Part shown: positions 6,345 to 13,400 of the stretch, piece after piece | Layout of the letters: each line of letters begins with the position of its first letter | Position numbering within the stretch: position 1 is the stretch's first letter | From: Patescibacteria group bacterium | Lineage (GTDB): Bacteria > Patescibacteriota > Minisyncoccia > Phycocordibacterales > UBA2100 | Direction: 5' to 3' | Length of the DNA: 15,234 bases | Assembly (NCBI GenBank): GCA_024654485.1 | Contig: JANLHO010000044.1 | Coordinates: forward strand, 1 to 15,234 | Position numbers and translations under genes: made by a program | The notes under the pieces: generated by a model | Told to the model about the DNA's origin: nothing | The model's input: the letters and a program-made list of their open reading frames with translations, nothing else | Databases searched by the model: none

Positions 6345-7211
6345 ATGACTGACGGCATCCAACTCCTATCTCCCGATGATTTCCCCGCGCTACTGCGGGA
6401 GATACCCGACCGCCCCAAGCGCCTTTATTTGCGAGGGAAGCTGCCGAGCGAGGATGCGCGATACCTCGCCGTGGTGGGAAGCCGCGCCATGAGCCCGTAC
6501 GGACGCCGCGCATGCCGCTACCTCGTGGAAGGATTGCGCGGATACCCCGTCGTCATCGTAAGCGGGCTCGCGTACGGCGTGGATGCCGAGTCGCACAAAG
6601 CCGCGCTCAATGCGGGCCTCACGACGATAGGCGTGCCCGGCTCGGGGCTGGACTGGAACGTGCTCTACCCCAAGGCCAATGTGGGCCTCGCACGCGAAAT
6701 ACTCTCATCGGGCGGCTGCCTTCTCTCGGAGGAAAAACCGGAAGCAAAGACGATGGACTATATGTTCCCCAAGCGCAATCGCATAATGGCGGGGCTATCG
6801 CACGCGACGCTCGTAGTGGAGGCCAAGGAGAAGTCGGGTACGCTCATAACCGCGCGGCTCGTCACCGAATACAACCGCGAGCTATTGGTGGTCCCCGGCT
6901 CAATTTTTGACGAAAGCAGCCGCGGTGCGCACCAATTTCTGCGCATGGGCGCGACGGCCGCCACCTGCCCCGAAGACATACTCGTGGCTCTCGGCATAGT
7001 TAAGCGGGAAGGAGCCGCTTCTCTCACGGAATTGCGTGAGGACCTCTCCGAAGAAGAGCGGCGCGTATTTGAGATAATCAGCTCGCCCGTTTCCCGCGAC
7101 GAGCTTATGCAGGCGCTGGAGATACCGATAACCGATGCCAACGTACTACTCTCCACGATGGAGATAAAGGGGCTCATAGTGGAGGAGCTCGGCGTCGTCC
7201 GCATACGATGA
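6345..7211 (+). CDS. dprA: DNA-processing protein DprA (RecA loader in transformation)
   Basis: A 288-aa member of the DprA/Smf family, which protects incoming single-stranded DNA and loads RecA during natural transformation. The Rossmann-like core shows YLAVVGSRAMS (GSR at about 44-46), VSGLAYGVDAESH, TIGVPGSGLD, MFPKRNRIMAGLSHATLVVEA and SGTLITA, then LVVPGSI and GAHQFLRMGA. The C-terminal ~60 residues (LSEEERRVFEIIS ... VEELGVVRIR) form the winged-helix-like domain found in many DprA proteins. There is no SAM domain at the N-terminus. No Shine-Dalgarno precedes the ATG. Its TGA stop overlaps the next start by the ATGA tetranucleotide, so the two genes form one operon. Confidence 0.95.
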   Translation: MTDGIQLLSPDDFPALLREIPDRPKRLYLRGKLPSEDARYLAVVGSRAMSPYGRRACRYLVEGLRGYPVVIVSGLAYGVDAESHKAALNAGLTTIGVPGSGLDWNVLYPKANVGLAREILSSGGCLLSEEKPEAKTMDYMFPKRNRIMAGLSHATLVVEAKEKSGTLITARLVTEYNRELLVVPGSIFDESSRGAHQFLRMGATAATCPEDILVALGIVKREGAASLTELREDLSEEERRVFEIISSPVSRDELMQALEIPITDANVLLSTMEIKGLIVEELGVVRIR

Positions 7212-7978
7212 AAATCTACTCTTGGAACGTCTGCTATCGCAACGCGGATTTTGACGCTGCTCTGCGCTATATCGGACAATTGGATTTTGATGTGCTGTGC
7301 CTGCAGGAAGTGCCGGCGCGAATCTACGAACGATTGAAAGAACTTCCGTACAGCGCGGCCGAGGGCGTGGATGCGCGCTGGGACGGACGCCATGAACATT
7401 CACACGTCGTAATCCTCACGCCACACAAGATGCGGGCGAGCGGCCGCTTCACGCTCCCCGCTCTGCGGCGCACGCTGCGCTCGCGGATGTTCATGCACTT
7501 CATGCGTTTGTGGGGATGGCGTTATGTGGAGGGGCGCGAAGGTGTCTGGGCCGATATCTCGCTGCCGAAAGCCGGCACGGTCAGAATCTTCAGCCTGCAC
7601 CTCGGACTCCTGTATCCCGAATCGCGTCGCCGGGAGTTTGAGGCGGCCTTGTCGCATGCGGACGCTGGCATTCCCACTGTCGTGTGCGGTGATTTCAATA
7701 TAGTGGAGTCGTGGCGCGTGACCCTGCTCAACTGGCTTCAGGGTGGCCGTGTGAGCGACGTTATCATGAAAAAGCGCGAACGCTCCGCCTTTGAGGCGCG
7801 GCTCGCGCGCCTCCGTTTGCGCAACCCCTTTCTCGGCAAGCGCACGCAGACCATTTCCCGCAGCCAACTTGACCACATACTCCTGCCGAGCGAATGGACG
7901 GTGCAAAAAGCCGAAGTTGTCGCCGAGCGCTGCGGCTCCGACCACCATCCCATCTTCGTGGAAGCATCTATTTCGTAG
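7208..7978 (+). CDS. Endonuclease/exonuclease/phosphatase-fold hydrolase
   Basis: A 256-aa EEP-superfamily metal-dependent phosphodiesterase. Active-site motifs appear in the family order: SWNV (5-8), LQEV with E34, a central FSLHLG histidine, CGDFN with D162 and N164, QLDHI with D222/H223, and the final GSDHHP with D245/H246. Cytoplasmic by lack of any signal peptide. Members range from DNA-repair endonucleases (ExoIII type) to lipid phosphatases; the sequence does not decide which. The start overlaps the dprA stop (ATGA), indicating translational coupling. Coupling with dprA makes a nucleic-acid substrate the more likely guess, but that is inference from context. Confidence 0.87.
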   Translation: MKIYSWNVCYRNADFDAALRYIGQLDFDVLCLQEVPARIYERLKELPYSAAEGVDARWDGRHEHSHVVILTPHKMRASGRFTLPALRRTLRSRMFMHFMRLWGWRYVEGREGVWADISLPKAGTVRIFSLHLGLLYPESRRREFEAALSHADAGIPTVVCGDFNIVESWRVTLLNWLQGGRVSDVIMKKRERSAFEARLARLRLRNPFLGKRTQTISRSQLDHILLPSEWTVQKAEVVAERCGSDHHPIFVEASIS

Positions 7979-7981
7979 CAC

Positions 7982-8015
7982 ATGCCGCGCTTGCGCATGC
8001 GCATATTTTGCGGGC
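7982..8015 (+). terminator. Possible terminator of the dprA operon
   Basis: A GC-rich region with overlapping inverted repeats (including the perfect TGCGCATGCGCA at 7992-8003) is followed by TATTTTG, just past the stop of the EEP gene. The geometry is not a clean stem-loop, so this is weak. Confidence 0.3.
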
Positions 8016-8021
8016 ACTGAT

Positions 8022-8051
8022 TTGACATGTGGTAGGCTTCTGGGGTATCAC
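8022..8051 (+). promoter_or_regulatory. Sigma-70-type promoter upstream of topA
   Basis: Perfect TTGACA (8022-8027), 18-nt spacer, TATCAC (8046-8051). Transcription from it would leave a leader of about 40 nt before topA, containing a 9-codon ORF (8060-8089). A second -10-like hexamer, AATAAT, lies 10 nt before the topA ATG. Confidence 0.5.
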
Positions 8052-8100
8052 TCTCCGTTATGAACCCCGCTAGAAATCACGGGCAATAATTCAAACAAGG

Positions 8101-10368
8101 ATGACCGCACAGAACAACAACAAAAAGACTACGCTTAGTAAAAGGCGGAGCACCGCCACAATCCGGCCTATTTCTAACGGGGCGAAGCTCGTAATAGTAG
8201 AATCGCCGGCAAAGGCCAAGACGATAGAAAAATACCTGGGCAAGGGATTCACTGTGCGCGCGAGCGTCGGCCATATACGCGATCTGCCCAAGAGCAACAA
8301 GGATGCGGTAGATGTGAAGGGCGGATTCGTGCCGCGCTATCAGATAGTGAAAGAGAAACAGCACGTCATAGATGAGCTGCACAAGGAGGCGGCGCGCGCC
8401 GACGAGGTCATCCTCGCGACAGACCCCGACCGCGAGGGAGAGGCCATAGCATGGCACCTGTCCGAGACCATTGGGCTCAAGAAGCCCAAACGCATCGTCT
8501 TCCACGAGATAACGGAGGGTGCCGTGCAAAACGCGCTCGCGCATCCGCGCGGGATAGACGAGGAGCTTGTCCGCGCGCAGGAGGCGCGGCGCGTACTGGA
8601 CCGCCTCTTCGGCTACGACCTCTCCGGACTCATATGGAAAAAGGTGCGCTATGGCCTCTCCGCAGGGCGCGTACAGTCGCCCGCATTGCGTATCATAATG
8701 GAGCGGGAGCGCGAGATACGCGCCTTCGTGCCGGAAAAATTTTGGGTCGTATCCGCAGACCTAAAGACAAAAGACGGGGCGAGCTTCACCGCCACATGCA
8801 CGGAAGAGCCCAAGGAGGAAAAAGAGGCCGAGCGCATAGTAAAAGCCGCGCGGGGTGGCGCATGGCGCGTCGTCCGCGTGGAAGAAAGCGAGCAGAAGCG
8901 CTCCGCGCGCGCGCCTTTTACTACATCCACCCTGCAGCAGACCGCATCCACCCGGCTGGGCTTTTCTCCATCGCGCACGATGCGCATCGCGCAAAAGCTC
9001 TACGAAGCGGGTCACATCACCTACATGCGAACCGACTCCCCCAATCTCGCCAAGGAGGCGCAGGGCGCTATCATCGGCGCGGTGCGCGACGAATTCGGCG
9101 AGAAGTATGTCTCCCCCCGCACATACAAAAGCAAGTCTAAAAGCGCACAGGAAGCGCACGAGGCCGTACGACCGACAGACGCGAAAAAGATGAGCGTGGG
9201 CGCCAATGAGGAGCAGAAAAAATTGTACGAGCTTATCCGCGCTCGGGCGCTCGCCTCGCAGATGGCCGATGCGAAGCTCCTGCGAACCAAGATAGTGGCC
9301 AACATCCAAGAGGACGGTATACCGGACTTCGCGGTCACGGGGTCGCAAGTAATATTTGACGGCTGGCTCGCCGCCGACACCGGCGCGCGCGGAGAAGATG
9401 TGGAGCTGCCCAAGGTCGCCGAGAAGGACCCCCTCGCACTCGTGGAAGCGCGCTCCGAGGGGAAAGAAACGCAGCCACCCGCACGCTATTCGGAAGCGGG
9501 GCTCGTAAAAGAGCTGGAAAAGCGCGGCATAGGACGCCCTTCCACCTACGCCTCTATCATCAAGACACTGGATGACCGCGGCTACGTGGAAAAGCAGGGG
9601 CGCACGCTCATTCCTACCGCGACGGGCGACGTCGTGTCGTCTTTCATAGAGAGCAATTTCGGCGAGTACATCTCCGACACATTCACCGCCGAGATGGAGA
9701 ACGAGCTGGATGATATAGCGGACGGCAAACGCAAGTACGAAAAGACGCTAAAGGATTTCTACACCCCGTTCGCTAAAGCGGTTGAGGGCAAAGCGGACAT
9801 CCCGAAAATAACCTCAATGGGCGATGCGCCCGAAGAATTCCCCTGCCCCATTTGCGGCGGCGATATGGAGTACAAACTCTCACGCAACGGACGCTTCATG
9901 AGCTGCAAGAAATTCCCGAAGTGCCTGGGCGCACGCAAGGAGGACGGGAGCGAGATAGCCCCGCCCAAAGAGATAGGCGAGGCGTGCCCAAAATGCAAGG
10001 ATGGCAAGCTCATGGAGCGTGAAGGCCGCTTCGGACGCTTCATAGCCTGCTCAAACTATCCGAAATGCAAATTCGTGAAGCAGGATCCGGCCGAGGAGGC
10101 ACGCTCCAAAACGGGCGTCGCCTGCCCGGTGTGCACAAAAGAAGGGCGAGAGAAGGGCGAGATGGCCGAGAGGCGCGGAAGGTTCGGTATTTTCTACGCA
10201 TGTTCAAATTATCCGGACTGCAAATATGCAATCAAGGCTAAGCCCACGGGGCACGCGTGCGAGATGTGCGGCGCCCTCATGATGCAGGGGACCAAGACCA
10301 TACCGGAACGCTGCTCCGACAAAAGTTGCCCGAACCACAATCCGCACAAATTGGAGAAGAAGAAATAG
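8101..10368 (+). CDS. topA: DNA topoisomerase I (type IA)
   Basis: A 755-aa type IA topoisomerase that relaxes negative supercoils. A basic ~28-residue N-terminal extension precedes the Toprim domain, which opens with KLVIVESPAKAKTIEKYLG and carries the metal-binding DPDREGE (108-114). The catalytic tyrosine is Y308 in ITYMRTDS. GRPSTYASIIKTL marks the core's later part. The C-terminus holds four cysteine-cluster zinc modules from about residue 582: three of the form CPxC ... GRFxxCxxxPxC and a last one CEMCG ... CSDKSC (C743). Start ATG 8101 has AAGG directly adjacent, too close for a normal Shine-Dalgarno; a start nearer the Toprim domain cannot be excluded, but no better ATG is evident. 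A 32-bp perfect palindrome follows the stop. Confidence 0.97.
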   Translation: MTAQNNNKKTTLSKRRSTATIRPISNGAKLVIVESPAKAKTIEKYLGKGFTVRASVGHIRDLPKSNKDAVDVKGGFVPRYQIVKEKQHVIDELHKEAARADEVILATDPDREGEAIAWHLSETIGLKKPKRIVFHEITEGAVQNALAHPRGIDEELVRAQEARRVLDRLFGYDLSGLIWKKVRYGLSAGRVQSPALRIIMEREREIRAFVPEKFWVVSADLKTKDGASFTATCTEEPKEEKEAERIVKAARGGAWRVVRVEESEQKRSARAPFTTSTLQQTASTRLGFSPSRTMRIAQKLYEAGHITYMRTDSPNLAKEAQGAIIGAVRDEFGEKYVSPRTYKSKSKSAQEAHEAVRPTDAKKMSVGANEEQKKLYELIRARALASQMADAKLLRTKIVANIQEDGIPDFAVTGSQVIFDGWLAADTGARGEDVELPKVAEKDPLALVEARSEGKETQPPARYSEAGLVKELEKRGIGRPSTYASIIKTLDDRGYVEKQGRTLIPTATGDVVSSFIESNFGEYISDTFTAEMENELDDIADGKRKYEKTLKDFYTPFAKAVEGKADIPKITSMGDAPEEFPCPICGGDMEYKLSRNGRFMSCKKFPKCLGARKEDGSEIAPPKEIGEACPKCKDGKLMEREGRFGRFIACSNYPKCKFVKQDPAEEARSKTGVACPVCTKEGREKGEMAERRGRFGIFYACSNYPDCKYAIKAKPTGHACEMCGALMMQGTKTIPERCSDKSCPNHNPHKLEKKK

Positions 10369-10383
10369 TGTCAGCGACTTATG

Positions 10384-10415
10384 AACTACGATGTCCCTAT
10401 AGGGACATCGTAGTT
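10384..10415. terminator. 32-bp perfect palindrome after topA
   Basis: AACTACGATGTCCCTA (10384-10399) is followed directly by its exact reverse complement (10400-10415). It starts 15 bp after the topA stop. The stem has no real U-tract after it (only TTT). It may be a U-tract-less terminator, an mRNA 3' stabiliser or a dimeric protein-binding site. Confidence 0.5.
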
Positions 10416-10473
10416 TAGCCCAAGGGCAGCGGCAGTTGGAGTCAACAAGAACATAAGCGCATGAGCCGCTTCA

Positions 10474-10502
10474 TTTACAGCCGCCGTCACCAGCAGTATC
10501 AT
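10474..10502 (+). promoter_or_regulatory. Sigma-70 promoter giving a leaderless rel transcript
   Basis: TTTACA (10474-10479), exactly 17-nt spacer, TATCAT (10497-10502), then 6 nt (GGCCGG) and ATG 10509. This is the most complete of the -10/6-nt/ATG promoters in the window and moves the rel start 16 codons downstream of the first in-frame ATG. Confidence 0.7.
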
Positions 10503-10508
10503 GGCCGG

Positions 10509-12065
10509 ATGACGAACACACCCTCAATACGTCCGCTGAAAGATATCCTGGGCGCTATGAGCGGAAGGAGCGATTCCGATACGGCGCTCGTTACGGATGC
10601 CTACGAACTCTCCAAAGAGGCTCATAAGGACCAGAAGCGCTATTCCGGAGACCCATATTTCATCCACCCTGCGGAGGTCGGGTATTTGCTCGCGCAGGCC
10701 GGAGTGGACGCCAAGACCGTCGCCGCAGGATTACTGCACGACACGATAGAGGATGCGGGGGTCAAAGCATCCGTTATAGAAGAGAAGTTCGGCGCGGAAG
10801 TGCTTTCGCTTGTGCAGGGAGTCACCAAGCTCGGGGCGCTGCGCTATCGCGGGCTGGAGAGACATACCGAGTCTCTTCGCAGGCTTTTTGCCGCGACGGC
10901 AAAGGACATACGCGTACTCATAATCAAGCTCATGGACCGACTGCATAATGCGCGCACTCTTGAGCACGTTCCGGAGGAAAAGCGCAAGCGCATCGCCCTG
11001 GAAACTCTTGAGATATACGCGCCTATAGCCGACAGGCTCGGTATGAGCGTCGCCAAGCAGGAGCTGGAGGATGCGGCATTCCCCCACGCATACCCCAAGC
11101 GATACGAGAAAACACGTGAATTGCTCAAGGAGCGAAAACGAGAGAACGAGAAGCGTCTTGAGAAAGTGGAGCGCGCTCTGAAGCGCGTGCTCGGAGAGGC
11201 AGGCCTGCGCACCTTCCGCACCGAGGCTCGTATCAAGGGTATCTACAGCCTTTTCCGCAAGCTTGAGCGCAAGAAGTGGGACATCAACGACGTACACGAC
11301 ATCCTTGCGCTGCGCGTTATATTCCCCACCGTGTCCGATTGCTATTCCGCGCTCGGAATAATACACGCCCAGTGGCGTCCTGTGCCGGGTAAGATAAAGG
11401 ACTACGTCGCTTTCCCGAAGCCCAACGGGTATCAATCCATCCATACGACCGTATACACCGGCGACGGCAGCGCTCTTGAGATGCAACTGCGCACGGAAGC
11501 GCAGCACCGCGAGGCCCTATACGGCATTGCATCACACATGACATACAAAGAAGACCAGTCGCACGCGCCTGCTGGCAAGCGGGGCGGGCTTGACTGGGTG
11601 AGACAATTCCTTCCGGGGCTGCGTCGCGATGCATCAGCCGAATCACCCGTGATCCAGGGGAAGGGCGCACCGGAATGGGTACAGGAACTCGCGCGAGCAC
11701 ATCAGGACTCGGCGGAGTCCGAAGAATATCTTGACACTCTGAAAAGTGATTTCTTCAGTCACCGCGTATTCGTCTTCACTCCCAAGGGCGACGTCATAGA
11801 CCTGCCTCTGGCGGCAACGCCAATAGACTTCGCATACGCCGTCCACACGGAGCTGGGCAACACGATGTCCGGCGCGCGCGTCAATGGCAAGATGGTCTCG
11901 CTGGATTCCACGCTGCACAACGGCGACATGGTGGAGGTCATCACGAAACCCTCGGCTAAGCCATCGCGCAAATGGCACGATATCGCCAAGACCAGCATGG
12001 CAAAAAAACAGATTCGCGCCGCGCTCGCCGCTGCCGAAGCGCGGGAAAAAGGTATTAAAAAGTAA
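10509..12065 (+). CDS. rel: RelA/SpoT-type (p)ppGpp synthetase/hydrolase, short form
   Basis: A 518-aa RSH alarmone enzyme of the stringent response. Domains in order: HD hydrolase with FIHPAEV and HDTIED (H77-D82), metal-binding residues intact, so hydrolysis is likely; synthetase with GKIKDYVAFPKPNGYQSIHTTVY and EMQLRTEAQH; TGS domain from RVFVFTPKGDVIDLP to about the C-terminus. KIKD at the position of the RXKD/EXDD switch is basic, as in bifunctional Rel rather than synthetase-only RelA. The protein stops after TGS and lacks the helical, zinc-finger and ACT regions of full-length Rel, so ribosome-dependent control must differ. Start: ATG 10509, not ATG 10461, because a promoter with its -10 six nt upstream lies between them. 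Convergent with parB. Confidence 0.93.
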   Translation: MTNTPSIRPLKDILGAMSGRSDSDTALVTDAYELSKEAHKDQKRYSGDPYFIHPAEVGYLLAQAGVDAKTVAAGLLHDTIEDAGVKASVIEEKFGAEVLSLVQGVTKLGALRYRGLERHTESLRRLFAATAKDIRVLIIKLMDRLHNARTLEHVPEEKRKRIALETLEIYAPIADRLGMSVAKQELEDAAFPHAYPKRYEKTRELLKERKRENEKRLEKVERALKRVLGEAGLRTFRTEARIKGIYSLFRKLERKKWDINDVHDILALRVIFPTVSDCYSALGIIHAQWRPVPGKIKDYVAFPKPNGYQSIHTTVYTGDGSALEMQLRTEAQHREALYGIASHMTYKEDQSHAPAGKRGGLDWVRQFLPGLRRDASAESPVIQGKGAPEWVQELARAHQDSAESEEYLDTLKSDFFSHRVFVFTPKGDVIDLPLAATPIDFAYAVHTELGNTMSGARVNGKMVSLDSTLHNGDMVEVITKPSAKPSRKWHDIAKTSMAKKQIRAALAAAEAREKGIKK

Positions 12066-12073
12066 CGTCAGAG

Positions 12074-12186
12074 GCACACGCCCTCGCAGTATGTTTTTGG
12101 GGTCTCTGCAGCGCGACGGCGCGAAGCCGAGGGAATTTTTAGCAAAAAATTCCCGACCCCACAAAATATACTGCGAGGGCGTGTGC
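12074..12186. repeat. 113-bp nested inverted repeat between rel and parB
   Basis: Perfect 19-bp outer arms (12074-12092, beginning GCACACGCCCTCG, and 12168-12186), then an imperfect continuation including GGGGTC/GACCCC. A separate inner 10-bp stem GGGAATTTTT / AAAAATTCCC lies at 12131-12154. It fills the gap between two convergent genes and probably acts as a bidirectional terminator; a small mobile repeat is also possible. Confidence 0.7.
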
Positions 12187-12201
12187 GATGTTGGGGTGTG
12201 C

Positions 12202-13203
12202 TCAAACGGAGAAATTTGAGATGGCGTACAAATCGTCGTCCGAGTCCTTTTTCTCCTCCTTGCGCCTTTCGGATGCCGCTTCGCCTACAGACAACGGCTC
12301 CTTCATCGCATCTACGACCTCCTCATTCACCGCTTCCGTCCGGAATTCCGGCGTCTCTTGCGCGGGTGCAGTCGCCTCTTTTTTCGCTCTGGCGAGTATC
12401 TCGCGAATGTGTGAGAGGTCGTCCACCGAGAAAAAATCTATTAGTACCTTGCCTCCATCCTGCTTTTTCTCTATCCTGACTCTTGTCCCCAAACTCTCCG
12501 TAAGCTCCCGCTCAAGAAGTAGCAATTCCGGCGTGAGGTCCGGTTTTCTCGCGCGATCTGTCGCTATCCTGCGGGCGACCTGCTCGGAATCCCGCACGGT
12601 GAGGCCTTTCGTGCGTATCTCCTCAAAAAGAGTCTTCTGCTCGGCCGTTCGGTCTATGAGCATGAGAAGCGGCCGCGTGTGGCCCTCGTTTATCTCGCCC
12701 GCAGCCAGAGCCACCTGCATCTCTTGGGGAAGGCTCAATATCCGCAACGTATTGGAAACGTATTCGCGGCTTTTGCCTACGCGCTTGCCGACCTCTATGT
12801 GCTTGAGTCCGAATTCTTCCACTAGCCGCCGGAATGCGAGCGCACGGTCTATCACGTTTAGGTCTTCGCGCTGCAGATTTTCTATGATGGCTATCTCAAG
12901 CTTCATTCTGTCGGTATCCTCGGATGTGCGGATAACGACGGGCACCTCGCGCACCCCCGCGAGCTTCGCGGCGCGGAGCCGGCGCTCTCCGGCGATGAGC
13001 TCATATTCCACAAAAATCCCCTCGCCCGGGCGCTCTATCTCCTTGCGCGTTACGGTCAAGGGCTGCAATACGCCGTACTGGCGAATGGATTCGGCCAGCG
13101 AAGCCAAAGCCGCCTCATCAAAATTCTTTCGGGGCTGGAAAGGGTTGGGCTTTATCCGCTCCACCTCCACCCAATAAACGGAATCGTATCTGCCGTTGGA
13201 CAT
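12202..13203 (-). CDS. parB: ParB/Spo0J-type chromosome-partitioning protein
   Basis: A 333-aa ParB, which binds parS sites and spreads as a CTP-dependent clamp. The N-terminal domain opens with VEVERIKPNPFQPRKNF and includes GVLQPLTV. Conserved CTP/parS-clamp motifs are GERRLRA (72-78) and ENLQREDLN (108-116). The central helix-turn-helix (about 137-160) includes EVGKRVGKSREYVSNTLRILSLP. The C-terminal ~100 residues are acidic and variable, with the likely dimerisation segment. No parA gene and no good parS site lie in the window. Start ATG 13203 is supported by TATAAT 6 nt upstream. It converges with rel and diverges from tRNA-Leu. Confidence 0.95.
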   Translation of the reverse strand: MSNGRYDSVYWVEVERIKPNPFQPRKNFDEAALASLAESIRQYGVLQPLTVTRKEIERPGEGIFVEYELIAGERRLRAAKLAGVREVPVVIRTSEDTDRMKLEIAIIENLQREDLNVIDRALAFRRLVEEFGLKHIEVGKRVGKSREYVSNTLRILSLPQEMQVALAAGEINEGHTRPLLMLIDRTAEQKTLFEEIRTKGLTVRDSEQVARRIATDRARKPDLTPELLLLERELTESLGTRVRIEKKQDGGKVLIDFFSVDDLSHIREILARAKKEATAPAQETPEFRTEAVNEEVVDAMKEPLSVGEAASERRKEEKKDSDDDLYAISNFSV

Positions 13204-13209
13204 TCCGGA

Positions 13210-13215
13210 ATTATA
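13210..13215 (-). promoter_or_regulatory. Extended -10 box for a leaderless parB transcript
   Basis: Perfect TATAAT preceded by TGA (extended -10) on the minus strand, then 6 nt (TCCGGA), then ATG 13203. TTCGGA lies 17 nt upstream as a poor -35. No Shine-Dalgarno. Confidence 0.68.
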
Positions 13216-13277
13216 TCACCATCGCAAACTTCTCCGAAAAAATGTTCGCTGCTTGTCTCGGGTGCGTGTCTTGTGCC

Positions 13278-13306
13278 TTGCCGCTTCACTTGGCGTCATT
13301 TACACT
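13278..13306 (+). promoter_or_regulatory. Sigma-70-type promoter of the tRNA-Leu unit
   Basis: TTGCCG (13278-13283), 17-nt spacer, TACACT (13301-13306); the tRNA begins 7 nt later. Four of six matches in each box with ideal spacing. It likely drives tRNA-Leu and the two coupled genes behind it. Confidence 0.55.
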
Positions 13307-13313
13307 TCTGGTT

Positions 13314-13397
13314 GGGCGAGTGTCGGAACTGGTAGACGACCGCGACTCAAAATCGCGTGAGCGCAAGCTCGTGGGGGTTCGACTCCCCCCTCGCCCA
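13314..13397 (+). tRNA. tRNA-Leu (anticodon CAA)
   Basis: An 84-nt class II tRNA. Acceptor arms GGGCGAG (13314-13320) and CTCGCCC (13390-13396) pair perfectly, with discriminator A at 13397. The anticodon stem CGCGA/TCGCG holds loop CTCAAAA, giving anticodon CAA, which reads UUG. The long variable arm (GAGC GCAA GCTC) and the T arm GGGGG-TTCGACT-CCCCC fit leucine tRNA. The encoded 3' end is CCG, so CCA must be added afterwards. The A36-A37-A38 run is the recognition feature of MiaA, whose gene lies two positions downstream. Confidence 0.96.
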
Positions 13398-13400
13398 CCG

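Noticed and set aside
10884..10903. 7-bp-arm inverted repeat in rel
   Set aside because: Encodes the conserved AKDIRV region with no length change, so it is most likely coincidental.
11110..11125. parS-like sequence (CACGTGAA) inside rel
   Set aside because: Only about half of the 16-bp parS consensus is matched and the other half-site is missing.
12188..13177. 329-aa plus-strand frame antisense to parB
   Set aside because: Ser/Arg-rich translation with no recognisable domain, while the opposite strand encodes a clear ParB. The frame is open because of GC-biased third positions.
13242..13400. Upstream in-frame start for the LAGLIDADG ORF
   Set aside because: It would translate straight through the tRNA-Leu gene; the homologous region begins after the ATG at 13401.
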